From the NCBI RefSeq assembly GCF_021922925.1, contig NZ_CP040786.1:2666001-2730000 (forward strand): a stretch of 64,000 bases of DNA, given 5' to 3'. The translations under genes and the position numbers were made by a program. How positions within the stretch are numbered: the stretch's first letter is position 1; each line of letters opens with the position of its first letter. This DNA comes from Clavibacter phaseoli. GTDB lineage: Bacteria > Actinomycetota > Actinomycetes > Actinomycetales > Microbacteriaceae. Of this stretch, positions 26,191-35,563 are shown piece after piece. The notes below the pieces were generated by a model. It did not search any database. It was not told where the DNA came from and was given only the letters and a program-made list of their open reading frames with translations.

Positions 26191-28782
26191 TCACGCGGTG
26201 ACGAGCACCTCCGCCACGGCCGCGGTGAACGCGTGCTCCCCCTGCCCCACGACGTACGTCGATCCATCGGGCAGCAGCACGTCCCCGCTGGTGCCGACGG
26301 GCAGCGTCACGGTGAGGTGCATGGTGGTGCCCACGATCCGCCAGGAGGACGACGTCGATCCGTAGGGCGAGAGGTGTCGCGCGCTCGCGTGGGTGAGCCC
26401 GCCGCCGGGTCGCGGGGCGAAGCGGACGCGCCGCCACCCCGGTTCGGCCGGGGCGAGCCCGGCGATGGTGCCGTGCATCCAGTCGGCGACGGCGCCGAGG
26501 GCGTAGTGGTTGAAGCTCGTCATCTCGCCGGGGTTCACGGTGCCGTCGGGCAGCATGCTGTCCCATCGCTCCCAGATCGTGGTGCCTCCCATGCCGACCG
26601 TGTACAGCCACGACGGGCACGAGCGCTCGAGCAGCAGGTCGTACGCGGTGTCCGTGTGGCCCGTCGAGGTGAGGGCGCCGGTCACGAGGGGCGTGCCGGC
26701 GAAGCCGGTGGCGATGCGGTTGCCGGCGTCGCGGACGAGCTCGGCGAGTCGATCGCCTGCACGCTCCGCGTCATCTCCCGTGACCAGGCCGAACTCGATG
26801 GCGAGCGAGTACGCGGTCTGCGCGTCGCTCGTCATCTCCCCGTCGGGCAGGACGTAGGCGCGACGGAAGGCCTCGCGCACCTCCCCGGCGACGCGCGCGT
26901 AGTGCGCCGCGTCGTCGTCGAGCCCGAGGACCTCGGCGGTCCGGGCGAGGTGCAGCGTCGACTGGGCGAGGTAGGCGGTGGCGACGAGGTACCGGTCCGT
27001 GGAGGCGTCGGCGGGGTCCTCGGGCGGTGCGGCCGGATCCAGCCAGTCGCCGAGCTGGAAGCCCTCGTCCCACAGCCGGTCGGGGCCGGCGAGGGAGACG
27101 ATGAGGTCCACCCACGCCTTCGCGGATGGGTACTGCTTCGCGAGGACGCCGGCGTCGCCGAAGCGCTCGTAGAGGACCCACGGGGTGAGGACGGCGGCGT
27201 CGCCCCAGACCGCGCCCGGCTCGATGGGCTCCCAGGACGGGCCGCCGGGGATGCGCGGGATGAACCACGGCACCGTGCCATCGGGGAGCTGCTCGATGGC
27301 GAGGTCCTGCAGCCAGGATCCGAGCATGCCGGAGCAGTCGTAGAGGAAGGAGGCGGTGGGGGCGAAGACCTGGATGTCGCCGGTCCAGCCGAGGCGCTCG
27401 TCGCGCTGGGGGCAGTCGGTGGGGATGTCGACGAAGTTGCCGCGCGTGCTCCAGAGGACGTTGTCGTGCAGCCGGTCGAGGTCCGCGTCGGAGGACGCGA
27501 ACCAGCCGGTGCGTTCCATGTCGGTGTGGCAGACGAGCGCGGTCACGGTGGAGGCGTCGAACCCGTCCGGCGCCCCGGTGATCTCCGCGTAGCGGAAGCC
27601 GTGGATCGTGAACCGCGGTTCCCAGGTGACCGGTCCGGTGCCGGCGAGGGTGATGGTGTCCTCGGCGGCGGCGATCCGCAGCGTGCGTCGGTAGAGCTCG
27701 CCGTCCTGGATGACCTCCGCGTGACGGAGGGTGACGACGTGCCCGGCGGGGCCGTCGACCGTGATGCGGAGGCGCCCGACGAGGTTCTGGCCGAAGTCGA
27801 GGAGCAGCGCGCCGGATCCGGTGCGGCGGATGTCGACGGGGGTGAGCTCCTCGGTGCGCCGCACCGGCGGCTGCTCCGTGGCGACGAGCGTCCCGGGGTC
27901 GCGCGCGCCGACGGCGACGGGCGTCCACTCCCCGCCATCCGATGCGGGCGTCGTCCACGCGGGGTCGTCGAGGCGCTGGTCGTAGCGCTCCCCGTCGTAG
28001 AGGCCGCTGAAGGTGATGGGGCTCGGGCTGGCCTCCCAGGAGGCGTCGGTCGCGATGCGCTGGACGGTGCCGTCGGTGAGGGTGATCTCGAGCTGTCCGA
28101 TGAAGGAGAGGTCGGTGCCGTAGAGGTCGTGGTAGCCGCCGTTGAAGCCGAGCCGTCCTCGGTACCAGCCGTCGCCGAGCCAGGCGCCGATGACGTTGTC
28201 GCCCTCGGTCAGGAGGGCGGTGACGTCGTAGGTGCGGTAGCGCAGACGTGATGCGTAGGAGGTCCAGCCGGGCGCGAGGACGTCGTCGCCGACGCGCGCG
28301 CCGTTGATCTCCGCCTCGAAGACGCCGTGGGCGGTCGCGTGGAGGCGGGCGGAGGCGATGGGGGCGTCGGCGCGGAAGCGCCGTCGCACGCGCGACGGGC
28401 GGCGATCGGTGCCGGCCTCCTCGGGCCAGCTGCCGCCGACGGGAGCGGCGGACCAGTCGGAGGGCTGCAGGAGCCCGGTCTCGAGGGCGGTCGGCGCGCT
28501 CCACTCCCCCGTCGTGCCGTCCTCGCCGTGGAGGCGGATCCGGAGCGCGACCCGATCACGGCTGGCGAGCGGCGGGAAGGGCCAGGGTACGAGGACCTGG
28601 TCGACCGAGCGGACGAGCGCGGTGAGGGGCTCGTCGGAGCCGCGGCGGAGCTCGACCTCGTACGCGGTCTGTCGCCAGTCGTCGGACGCGGCGGTGCGCC
28701 AGCTCAGCCGGGGTGCGGCGGTGCCGATGCCGAGCGGATCGCGGAGGTGCTCGATGCGGATGGGGCCGTCGATGTGCGCCAT
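26191..28782 (-). CDS. Alpha-L-rhamnosidase, glycoside hydrolase family 78
   Basis: 863 residues. N-terminal beta domains (PIRIEHLRDPLGIGTAAPRLSWR begins them; INGARVGDDVLAPGWTSYAS is typical), then the (alpha/alpha)6 barrel with the family signature IPTDCPQRDERLGWTGDIQV, where the acidic catalytic residues lie, and a C-terminal beta domain. No signal peptide is visible, so it acts inside the cell on imported rhamnosides. It follows the MalG-type permease by three bases, so uptake and hydrolysis are coupled. Retained substrates may come from plant rhamnogalacturonan or flavonoid glycosides (inference). Confidence 0.96.
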   Translation of the reverse strand: MAHIDGPIRIEHLRDPLGIGTAAPRLSWRTAASDDWRQTAYEVELRRGSDEPLTALVRSVDQVLVPWPFPPLASRDRVALRIRLHGEDGTTGEWSAPTALETGLLQPSDWSAAPVGGSWPEEAGTDRRPSRVRRRFRADAPIASARLHATAHGVFEAEINGARVGDDVLAPGWTSYASRLRYRTYDVTALLTEGDNVIGAWLGDGWYRGRLGFNGGYHDLYGTDLSFIGQLEITLTDGTVQRIATDASWEASPSPITFSGLYDGERYDQRLDDPAWTTPASDGGEWTPVAVGARDPGTLVATEQPPVRRTEELTPVDIRRTGSGALLLDFGQNLVGRLRITVDGPAGHVVTLRHAEVIQDGELYRRTLRIAAAEDTITLAGTGPVTWEPRFTIHGFRYAEITGAPDGFDASTVTALVCHTDMERTGWFASSDADLDRLHDNVLWSTRGNFVDIPTDCPQRDERLGWTGDIQVFAPTASFLYDCSGMLGSWLQDLAIEQLPDGTVPWFIPRIPGGPSWEPIEPGAVWGDAAVLTPWVLYERFGDAGVLAKQYPSAKAWVDLIVSLAGPDRLWDEGFQLGDWLDPAAPPEDPADASTDRYLVATAYLAQSTLHLARTAEVLGLDDDAAHYARVAGEVREAFRRAYVLPDGEMTSDAQTAYSLAIEFGLVTGDDAERAGDRLAELVRDAGNRIATGFAGTPLVTGALTSTGHTDTAYDLLLERSCPSWLYTVGMGGTTIWERWDSMLPDGTVNPGEMTSFNHYALGAVADWMHGTIAGLAPAEPGWRRVRFAPRPGGGLTHASARHLSPYGSTSSSWRIVGTTMHLTVTLPVGTSGDVLLPDGSTYVVGQGEHAFTAAVAEVLVTA

Positions 28783-28785
28783 GCC

Positions 28786-29688
28786 TCAGCCCTTGACCGC
28801 GCCGGCCGTCAGGCCCTTCTGGACCTGCTTGTTCAGGAAGAGGTAGATCACGAGGATTCCGATCACGTTGAGGCAGATGGCCGCGAAGAGCGGGCCGTAC
28901 TGCACCGAGCCGAACTGGCCGGTGAAGTTGAGGAGACCGACCTGCAGGGTGCGCAGGGAGCCGGAGTTGGTGAAGGTGAGGGCGATGAGGAGGTCGTTCC
29001 AGAGCATGAAGAACTGCACGAGGCCGACCGTGAAGAGCGCGTTCCGCACCATGGGCAGGCCGACCAGGAAGAACGAGCGGATGATGCTGGCGCCGTCGAG
29101 GGTCGCGGCCTCGAACACCTCGCGCGGCACGGCGCGGAAGAAGGTCGCCATGAGGAACACCGTGAGCGGCAGGCTCGTCGCCGTGTAGGTGATGATCAGC
29201 GGCCAGAGCGTGCCCGTGAGCCCGGTGCGGAAGTACGCCGCGAACAGCGGCAGCAGGATCATCTGCGTGGGGACCATGATGCCGGCGAGGAACGTGAGCA
29301 GGATGGCGCCGCGGCCCTTCCAGACGAGGACCTCGAGGGCGAACCCGGCCATCGAGCCGAGGAGCAGGACGAGGAACAGCGACGGGATCACGGTGACGAC
29401 GGAGTTGAACGCGTACTGCGCGAAGTTGCCCGTCGTCCAGGCGAAGACGTAGTTGTCGAGGTTCCATTGCTGCGGCAGCATCCAGACGGGGTTCTCGAGG
29501 AACTCGGTCTGGGTCTTGAAGGAGCCGAGGACCATCCAGATCAGCGGTCCGACGACGATGACGAGCAGGAAGGCGACGAGGGCGCCGCTGACGATGCGGC
29601 CGACCAGTCGTCGTGGGGACATGGGTCGCCGCGTGGGGCGAGTGGTGCGACGGGGTGCGTCGATTCGCGGCTGTGCGGTGGTGGTCAT
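28786..29688 (-). CDS. ABC carbohydrate permease, MalG type
   Basis: 300 residues with six helices. The EAA-type cytosolic loop is EVFEAATLDGASIIRSFFLV, which docks onto the ATPase. The C-terminus VQKGLTAGAVKG is the standard end of MalG-like permeases. A basic leader of about 30 residues precedes helix 1. It is three bases behind the MalF-type gene and three before the rhamnosidase gene. No ATPase gene is in the cluster, so a shared MsiK-type ATPase is expected elsewhere. Confidence 0.95.
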   Translation of the reverse strand: MTTTAQPRIDAPRRTTRPTRRPMSPRRLVGRIVSGALVAFLLVIVVGPLIWMVLGSFKTQTEFLENPVWMLPQQWNLDNYVFAWTTGNFAQYAFNSVVTVIPSLFLVLLLGSMAGFALEVLVWKGRGAILLTFLAGIMVPTQMILLPLFAAYFRTGLTGTLWPLIITYTATSLPLTVFLMATFFRAVPREVFEAATLDGASIIRSFFLVGLPMVRNALFTVGLVQFFMLWNDLLIALTFTNSGSLRTLQVGLLNFTGQFGSVQYGPLFAAICLNVIGILVIYLFLNKQVQKGLTAGAVKG

Positions 29689-29691
29689 CGG

Positions 29692-30576
29692 TCAGCCCTT
29701 CGTGGCGTCGCGTCGGTTGGCGCGGAAGATGACGACCGTCACGGCGAGCGAGACGATCGTGAGGAGGAAGGCGACCGTGGATCCGTAGCCGTACTGCCCG
29801 TAGCGGAAGGCGGTGTCGAACATGTAGATCGTCAGCGGGCTGGTCGAGGTGCCGGGGCCGCCGTTGGTCAGCGCGAGGATGCTGTCGAAGACCTTCAGCG
29901 TCCCGTTGATGGAGAAGATCAGCGAGGAGATCAGCACGGGCAGCGAGAGCGGCAGGACGATGCGCCGGACGAGGCCGAAGCCGGAGGCGCCGTCGAGGCG
30001 CGCGGACTCGAAGATCTCGTCGGGGATGTCGAGGAGGCCGGCGTAGAGGAGCACTCCGTAGAAGCCCATCGATCGCCACACGTCCATGACGATGATGACG
30101 AGGAACGCGGTGCCGCCGTCGCCGAACCAGTCGGTGGAGGACAGGCCGATGGCCTCGAGGAACGTGTTGACGAGGCCGTTCTGCGGGGCGATGGCGAACA
30201 TCTGCTGGAAGAGCAGGGCGACGGCGACGGTGGGCAGGACGACGGGGAAGAACACGAGCGTGCGCACCGAGCTCGACCACTTGCGGAGGATGAAGACGTA
30301 GGTGAGCGCGAGGAGGTACCCGAAGCCGACCTGGAGCACGGTCATCACGATCGCGTAGCGGATGGTCAGCAGGAGGGCGTCCCTGACCCGGGTGTCGGAG
30401 AGGAGCTCGGCGTAGTTCTCGATGCCGGAGAACTGGAAGCCGATGATGGCGTTGCCGGAGGTGAAGGTGTACCCGATCGAGACGATGATCGGGACGAGCA
30501 TCACCACGCTGTAGATCAGCAGGGCGGGTCCGACGAGGATCAGGGTCGATCGCCGGTCTCCGAGGAGGGGGTTCAT
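29692..30576 (-). CDS. ABC carbohydrate permease, MalF type
   Basis: 294 residues with six helices, starting LILVGPALLIYSVVMLVPII. The EAA loop reads EIFESARLDGASGFGLVRRI. It pairs with the MalG-type gene to form the membrane pore of a sugar importer. It is separated from the binding-protein gene by a 72-base gap that contains a perfect stem-loop. Confidence 0.95.
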   Translation of the reverse strand: MNPLLGDRRSTLILVGPALLIYSVVMLVPIIVSIGYTFTSGNAIIGFQFSGIENYAELLSDTRVRDALLLTIRYAIVMTVLQVGFGYLLALTYVFILRKWSSSVRTLVFFPVVLPTVAVALLFQQMFAIAPQNGLVNTFLEAIGLSSTDWFGDGGTAFLVIIVMDVWRSMGFYGVLLYAGLLDIPDEIFESARLDGASGFGLVRRIVLPLSLPVLISSLIFSINGTLKVFDSILALTNGGPGTSTSPLTIYMFDTAFRYGQYGYGSTVAFLLTIVSLAVTVVIFRANRRDATKG

Positions 30577-30608
30577 GGGCTGCCTTCTGTGCGGATGGGC
30601 GCGTGGAG

Positions 30609-30639
30609 GCGCGGCTCACGGCGGTGCCGTGAGCCGCGC
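30609..30639 (-). terminator. Intercistronic stem-loop between binding-protein and permease genes
   Basis: GCGCGGCTCACGGC (30609-30622) pairs perfectly with its complement (30626-30639) around GGT. In sugar ABC operons such a hairpin behind the binding-protein gene stabilises its message or partly stops transcription, giving more binding protein than permease. That role is inferred from the position. Confidence 0.7.
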
Positions 30640-30648
30640 CCGGGTCGA

Positions 30649-31932
30649 TCAGTCCAGGTCGCCCTGGACGAGGGTCATGAACTGCTCAGCGGTGATGGCA
30701 CCCGTCACGAGCTGGGCGGCGTTCTGCTGCGACGTGGTGGTCGCCTGAGCGGAGAAGTACGCCTCGAACCACGGGACGGTGGTGTCCGTGGAGGAGATGA
30801 GGTCGCGCACCTCGGTGGTGAGCGGCGACGTCTCGACGTCGCCCTCGACGGTGAAGCCGGAGATGCGGCTGCTGTCCTGCAGAGCGACCGTGCCGTAGTT
30901 CTCGGTGATGCACTTCACCCAGGCCTTGCTGTCGTCGTTCAGCGCGGACTCGTTGATGGTGAAGGGCAGACCCACGTTGGCGACGAGCTGGCTGCTGTCG
31001 CCGGAGCCGCCGTCGACGTCGGGGAACGGCATGAACCCGACGTTGTCCTCGCCGATCTTGTTGGCCTCCGGATCCGCGATGTTGCTCAGCAACCAGCTGC
31101 CCATGTAGATCATGGGCGAGCTGCCGTTGAGGAACTGGTTGAGCGAGGTGTCGTAGTCGATGGATCCGACTCCCTCGCCGAAGTAGCCGGCGGCGCCGAG
31201 GTCCGCGACCTCCTGAGCGGCGGCGACGTACTCGGGGTCGGTCAGCTTCGCGTCGCCGTCCTTGACCTTCTGCAGCGCATCGGGACCGAGGTCGCGCTCG
31301 ATGTAGTTGCCGATGAGGCGGGTGAGGGGCCAGCCCTGTTCGCCGCTGGCCGAGAACGGCACGACGCCGGCGGCCTCGAAGGCGGCCGCGGCTGCCTTCA
31401 GGTCGTCCCAGGTCTCCGGGACCGCGACGCCCTTCTCCTGGAACTGCGCCTTGTTGTACCAGACGCCCTCGATGTTGTACTCGGTGGGGAGGACCACGAA
31501 GTCGCCGTCGTAGAGCGACTCGACGGTGGAGCGCGCCGCGGGCTCGATCTTGTCGGAGACGCCGAGCTCGTCGAACAGGGTGCTGAAGTCGGCGCCGCTG
31601 CCGGCTTCCTTCAGCTGCAGGGTGAGCTCGCTGGTGTCGACGGCGTACATGACGGGGAGGCCGCCCTGACCGGCGAGGAGCTGGACCTGCTGGTTGAGGT
31701 TCGTCTGCGGCACGGTGTCGACCTTGAGCGGCATGGCCGCCTGCTCGGTCTTGCACGCACCCTCGGCGAGCGTTTGAAGGGTTTTAGGTACGACCTCGTT
31801 CTCGACGTTGCCGAGGACGGTGAACTCCGTGGGGGCAGCGCCCCCTCCGCCGCCGGCGCACGCGGACAAGGCCAAGATGGTCACGCCCGCTGCGGTGACC
31901 GCAGCAGCCCGACGAGCTGACTTGAGCAACAT
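30649..31932 (-). CDS. Extracellular sugar-binding lipoprotein of the rhamnoside ABC importer
   Basis: About 427 residues. The signal peptide ends in the lipobox LSACAGG, with the cysteine near residue 25. Typical family segments follow: VMYAVDTSELTLQL, GVWYNKAQFQEKGVAVPETW and SPMIYMGSWLLSNIADPEAN. It captures the sugar outside the cell for the two permeases. The ATG at 31932 has AGGAGG only one base ahead; the next codon, TTG at 31929, has better spacing and may be the true start. The palindrome at 31963-31976 overlaps its promoter. Confidence 0.93.
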   Translation of the reverse strand: MLLKSARRAAAVTAAGVTILALSACAGGGGGAAPTEFTVLGNVENEVVPKTLQTLAEGACKTEQAAMPLKVDTVPQTNLNQQVQLLAGQGGLPVMYAVDTSELTLQLKEAGSGADFSTLFDELGVSDKIEPAARSTVESLYDGDFVVLPTEYNIEGVWYNKAQFQEKGVAVPETWDDLKAAAAAFEAAGVVPFSASGEQGWPLTRLIGNYIERDLGPDALQKVKDGDAKLTDPEYVAAAQEVADLGAAGYFGEGVGSIDYDTSLNQFLNGSSPMIYMGSWLLSNIADPEANKIGEDNVGFMPFPDVDGGSGDSSQLVANVGLPFTINESALNDDSKAWVKCITENYGTVALQDSSRISGFTVEGDVETSPLTTEVRDLISSTDTTVPWFEAYFSAQATTTSQQNAAQLVTGAITAEQFMTLVQGDLD

Positions 31933-31962
31933 TCCTCCTTGAATGGCTGGACGCTCCAGAAG

Positions 31963-31976
31963 TTGAAGCGCTTCAA
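31963..31976. promoter_or_regulatory. Palindromic LacI-type operator of the rhamnose uptake operon
   Basis: TTGAAGCGCTTCAA is a perfect 14-base palindrome with the central CG of LacI-family sites. It overlaps the -10 box of the binding-protein promoter and stands 69 bases from the divergent LacI gene at 32045, which is the most likely binder. Confidence 0.8.
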
Positions 31977-32005
31977 AGTAAGCCACGGTGCCACCGTCGT
32001 GTCAA
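31975..32005 (-). promoter_or_regulatory. Promoter of the rhamnose uptake operon
   Basis: On the minus strand a perfect -35 TTGACA (32005-32000) and a -10 TACTTT (31980-31975) are separated by 19 bases. The -10 lies partly inside the palindromic operator, so a bound repressor would block RNA polymerase. Confidence 0.6.
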
Positions 32006-32044
32006 GTCGCGATCCGATCACGGGACGGTACGCTCGGTCGCACC

Positions 32045-33082
32045 ATGACGGCTTCCCCGACGACTCCCCCGCGCCGTGCGCCGCTGATGTCGGATGTGGC
32101 GAAGCTCGCGGGAGTCTCCATCGGGACGGTCTCCAACGTGCTGAACAGCCCGACGGCCGTCCGCGCGAGCACCCGGGAGAGGGTCCTCGACGCGATCTCG
32201 ACCCTCGGCTTCGTCCCGAACAGCACCGCGCGCAGCCTCGCGGTGGGGCGCGGGACCGCGATCGGCTTCATCGCGGTCGACCTCGGGAACTCCTACTTCC
32301 TCGACATCTCCCGCGGCATCGAGCAGGAGGCCGACGCGCTCGGGCGGCGCGTGCTGCTCGCCAACTCGGACGTGGATCTCGGCAAGCAGACGGCGCACCT
32401 CGAGCTGTTCGAGCAGGCGCGCGCCGCGGGCATCGTCCTGGCCCCGTTCGACGGCCCCCTGGACGAGGTCCGCACGCTGCGGCGCCGGGGGACCAGGGTC
32501 GTCTTCGTCAACTGGCCCGGCGTCGACGGGGAGAGCTGCGGCGTCGTCGTCGACGAGGTCCTGGGGGGCGAGCTCTCCGCGCAGCACCTGATCGACCAGG
32601 GCCGGACCCGGCTGGCCTTCATCGGCGGCCCCTTCAGCCTCACCGCCGTGCGGGACCGGTTCGAGGGGGCGTCGCGTGCGGTCCGCGCAGCCGCCGGCGT
32701 GACCCTGGAGCTCATCACCACGACCAAGCTCACCGTGCCGCCGGGGATCGCCATCGGCCGGGAGCTCGCGGCGCGGCCGCCGTCCGCGCGCCCCGACGGG
32801 ATCGTCTCCGCGTCGGACGCCCTGGCCGCCGGGATCGTGCAGTCCATGGTCGTCGAGGGCGTCCGCGTCCCCGAGGACGTGGCGATCGTCGGCTACGACG
32901 ACAACCACTTCGCGGACAGCACGCTGCTCCCGCTCTCCACCGTGGGGCAGCCGGGCGTCGAGATGGGACACCGGGCCATGCGCCTGCTGGCCGAGGAGAT
33001 CACCGCGCCGACGGAGCACGTCCACGAGACGGTGACGCTCTCGCCGCGTCTCATCGTCCGCGCCAGCAGCGCCTCCGCCTGA
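32045..33082 (+). CDS. LacI family regulator of the rhamnose uptake operon
   Basis: 345 residues. Helix-turn-helix MSDVAKLAGVSIGTVSNVLN at about residues 15-34, hinge near 60, then the periplasmic-binding-protein-like core (GFIAVDLGNSYFLDISRGIE, DGIVSASDALAAGIVQSMV, VAIVGYDDNHFADSTLLPLS). The ATG at 32045 was chosen because it places the helix-turn-helix normally. Divergent from the binding-protein gene with the operator between them. The inducer is probably rhamnose or a derivative. Confidence 0.93.
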   Translation: MTASPTTPPRRAPLMSDVAKLAGVSIGTVSNVLNSPTAVRASTRERVLDAISTLGFVPNSTARSLAVGRGTAIGFIAVDLGNSYFLDISRGIEQEADALGRRVLLANSDVDLGKQTAHLELFEQARAAGIVLAPFDGPLDEVRTLRRRGTRVVFVNWPGVDGESCGVVVDEVLGGELSAQHLIDQGRTRLAFIGGPFSLTAVRDRFEGASRAVRAAAGVTLELITTTKLTVPPGIAIGRELAARPPSARPDGIVSASDALAAGIVQSMVVEGVRVPEDVAIVGYDDNHFADSTLLPLSTVGQPGVEMGHRAMRLLAEEITAPTEHVHETVTLSPRLIVRASSASA

Positions 33083-33125
33083 CACCGACGACGCGGCATA
33101 GAGCGCAGGGGCCTTCGGTGGTGCC

Positions 33126-34112
33126 TCATCCCGCGGTGGAAGCCCGGACGACGAGCTCGGGCTGGAAGAGCACCTGCCGCGGCACGTCGCCGAGCAGGAG
33201 GTCGACCGCGGTGGCGCCGATGAGCGCGCTGGGCTGGCGGATGCTCGACAGGGGCACGACGGTCGCACTCGCGAAGGCGATGTCGTCGTAGCCGATGAGG
33301 GCGATGTCCTCGGGTACGCGGATGTCGCCCAGCAGCGCCAACGCCTGGAGGACGCCGACGGCGACGAGGTCGTTCGCGGCGAAGATCGCGTCGGGGCGCT
33401 CCCCTGGATCGCGGTCGGCGATCGCGCGCCCCGCCTCCCGTCCGGCCAGGACCGAGAGCCCCGCGGTGGGGATCTCCTCGAGGGTGGCTCCGGGGACGGC
33501 GGCGACCGCGGCGCGCGCCCCCGATACGCGGTCAGACACCTGTCGGATGGACGTCGGCCCTCCGAGGACGGCGATGCGACGGCGGCCGAGCTGCAGGAGG
33601 TGCCCCACCGCGAGGCGGCCGCCGGCCGCGTCGTCGACGGCGACTGACGAGTGCTCGGGATCGTCGGCCTCGCGGTCGACCAGGACGCAGGGGATCCCGT
33701 GCGCGCGGAGCCGCGCGATGCGGGCCGAGCCCTCGCCCTGCGGGGAGATGAGGACGCCCGTGACCCGCTGCTCCTCGAACAGGTCGATGTAGGCGTCCTC
33801 CCTCCCGGCGTCCCCGTCGGTGCTGCCGAGCAGCACGGCGAGGCCCGCGTCCGCGGCACGGGCCTGGGCACCGCGGGCGAGCTCGGCGAAGAACGGGTTC
33901 CCGGAGTCGAGGACGACGAGGCCGATGCTCCGGCTCCGGCCCGCGCGCAGCTGCCGTGCGGCGTCGTTGCGGACGAAGCCGAGCTCGGCGATGGCGGACT
34001 GCACCTTCCGCACGGCGTCGGGGTTGACCCGCTCCGGCCGGTTGAGGACGTTGGACACCGTCCCGACCGAGACGCCGGCCCGCGCGGCGACGTCGCGGAT
34101 GCTCACGGACAC
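33126..34112 (-). CDS. LacI family regulator of rhamnose catabolism
   Basis: 328 residues. Helix-turn-helix VSIRDVAARAGVSVGTVSNV right at the N-terminus, then IGLVVLDSGNPFFAELARGA, DAIFAANDLVAVGVLQALA and IALIGYDDIAFASATVVPLS. The start is the GTG at 34112 with GAGGAG five bases upstream; a second GTG at 34106 is less well placed. It faces the isomerase gene across a 216-base region that holds a promoter and palindromic operator. It is tail-to-tail with the other LacI gene. Confidence 0.93.
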   Translation of the reverse strand: MSVSIRDVAARAGVSVGTVSNVLNRPERVNPDAVRKVQSAIAELGFVRNDAARQLRAGRSRSIGLVVLDSGNPFFAELARGAQARAADAGLAVLLGSTDGDAGREDAYIDLFEEQRVTGVLISPQGEGSARIARLRAHGIPCVLVDREADDPEHSSVAVDDAAGGRLAVGHLLQLGRRRIAVLGGPTSIRQVSDRVSGARAAVAAVPGATLEEIPTAGLSVLAGREAGRAIADRDPGERPDAIFAANDLVAVGVLQALALLGDIRVPEDIALIGYDDIAFASATVVPLSSIRQPSALIGATAVDLLLGDVPRQVLFQPELVVRASTAG

Positions 34113-34232
34113 GTCGGCTCCTCGCCACGGGATCGGGGATGGAGGACGGGGGATGCCACGGCCTCGGGTCCCGAGGCTATGCCATGGCGGTCTCGCGGCC
34201 GAGGCAGCGCGGGGCGGTCGGCGCCCACCTCG

Positions 34233-34262
34233 TTGACAGTCTGTGGAGCGGCGGACTACTGT
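34233..34262 (+). promoter_or_regulatory. Promoter of the rhamnose catabolic operon
   Basis: A perfect -35 TTGACA (34233-34238) and a -10 TACTGT (34257-34262), 18 bases apart. The start point would fall near 34269, just before the palindrome at 34275-34290, so repressor binding would block elongation or start. Confidence 0.65.
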
Positions 34263-34274
34263 CGCAGACGAACT

Positions 34275-34290
34275 GATGAAACGATTCATC
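34275..34290. promoter_or_regulatory. Near-perfect LacI-type operator of the rhamnose catabolic operon
   Basis: GATGAAACGATTCATC is symmetrical except for one pair next to the centre and has the central CG of LacI-family sites. Its half-site differs from the one at 31963 (GATGAAAC versus TTGAAGC), so the two LacI proteins probably have separate targets. Confidence 0.75.
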
Positions 34291-34328
34291 GGCTGCCTTC
34301 CTCCATCGTCGCAGACAAGGACTCCCCC

Positions 34329-35498
34329 GTGACCGACCTCGGCCCCGACATCCTCCGCCAGCTCGAGCAGCAGGCCATCGAGCTGCCCTCCTGGGCGTTC
34401 GGCAACGCCGGCACGCGCTTCAAGGTCTTCACGACGCCGGGCACGCCGCGCACCATCAAGGAGAAGATCTCCGACGCCGCGACGGTGCACGAGCTCACCG
34501 GGCTCTCCCCGACGGTCGCGCTGCACATCCCCTGGGACCGGGTGGACGACTACGCGGCTCTCGGCGACTTCGCCGCGTCGAAGGGCGTGCGGCTCGGCAC
34601 GATCAACTCGAACACGTTCCAGGACGACGACTACAAGTTCGGGTCGCTCACGCACTCGGATCCGGTCATCCGGCAGAAGGCGATCGACCACCACCTCGCC
34701 TGCATCGACATCATGGACGCGACCGGATCCCGCGACCTCAAGATCTGGCTCGCCGACGGGTCGAACTACCCGGGCCAGCAGGACATCCGCGGCCGCCAGG
34801 ACCGCCTCGCCGACTCCCTCGCGGAGATCTACGCACGCCTCGGAACGGACCAGCGGATGGTGCTCGAGTACAAGTTCTTCGAGCCGGCGTTCTACCACAT
34901 GGACGTCCCGGACTGGGGCACCAGCTACGCGCACGTGGCCGCCCTCGGGGACCGGGCGCTCGTGTGCCTGGATACCGGTCACCACGCGCCGGGCACCAAC
35001 ATCGAGTTCATCGTCGCCCAGCTGCTGCGCCTCGGGAAGCTCGGCTCGTTCGACTTCAACTCGCGCTTCTACGCCGACGACGACCTCATCGTCGGCGCGG
35101 CCGACCCGTTCCAGCTGTTCCGGATCCTCTACGAGGTCGTCCGCGGCGGCGGCTACGGGCCCGACTCCCCCGTCGCGTTCATGCTCGACCAGTGCCACAA
35201 CGTCGAGGACAAGATCCCCGGTCAGATCCGCTCCGTGCTCAACGTGCAGGAGATGACGGCGCGCGCGCTCATGGTCGACCGCGCGGCGCTCGAGCAGGCG
35301 CAGCTCGCCGGCGACGTGCTGGGCGCGAACGGGATCCTCATGGACGCGTTCTACTCCGACGTGCGCCCGTCGCTGGCCGCGTGGCGGGAGAGCCGGGGTC
35401 TCCCCGCCGACCCCATGCAGGCCTACGCCGCGTCCGGACGCGCGGAGCGGCTCGCCGAGGAGCGGGTCGGCGGCACGCAGGCCGGCTGGGGCGCCTGA
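34329..35498 (+). CDS. rhaI: L-rhamnose isomerase (RhaI type)
   Basis: 389 residues, the length of the Pseudomonas-type isomerase. It is a TIM barrel with metal-site segments NSNTFQDDDYKFGSLTHSD, KIWLADGSNYPGQQDIRGRQ, LEYKFFEPAFYHMD, LVCLDTGHHAPGTN and FDFNSRFYADDDLIVGA. It converts L-rhamnose to L-rhamnulose. The GTG at 34329 follows AAGGA at suitable distance. It is the first gene of the catabolic operon. Confidence 0.96.
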   Translation: MTDLGPDILRQLEQQAIELPSWAFGNAGTRFKVFTTPGTPRTIKEKISDAATVHELTGLSPTVALHIPWDRVDDYAALGDFAASKGVRLGTINSNTFQDDDYKFGSLTHSDPVIRQKAIDHHLACIDIMDATGSRDLKIWLADGSNYPGQQDIRGRQDRLADSLAEIYARLGTDQRMVLEYKFFEPAFYHMDVPDWGTSYAHVAALGDRALVCLDTGHHAPGTNIEFIVAQLLRLGKLGSFDFNSRFYADDDLIVGAADPFQLFRILYEVVRGGGYGPDSPVAFMLDQCHNVEDKIPGQIRSVLNVQEMTARALMVDRAALEQAQLAGDVLGANGILMDAFYSDVRPSLAAWRESRGLPADPMQAYAASGRAERLAEERVGGTQAGWGA

Positions 35499-35563
35499 CG
35501 CGTCGCCGCCTCCCTCACCTCCAACCTCTCGCTCCCCCCTCAGGACAGGAACCTCCGAACCCC

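Noticed and set aside
28327..31920. 1197-codon plus-strand frame opposite the rhamnosidase and ABC genes
   Set aside because: Low-complexity Glu/Arg/Gly composition without any family motif; the minus-strand genes are clear.
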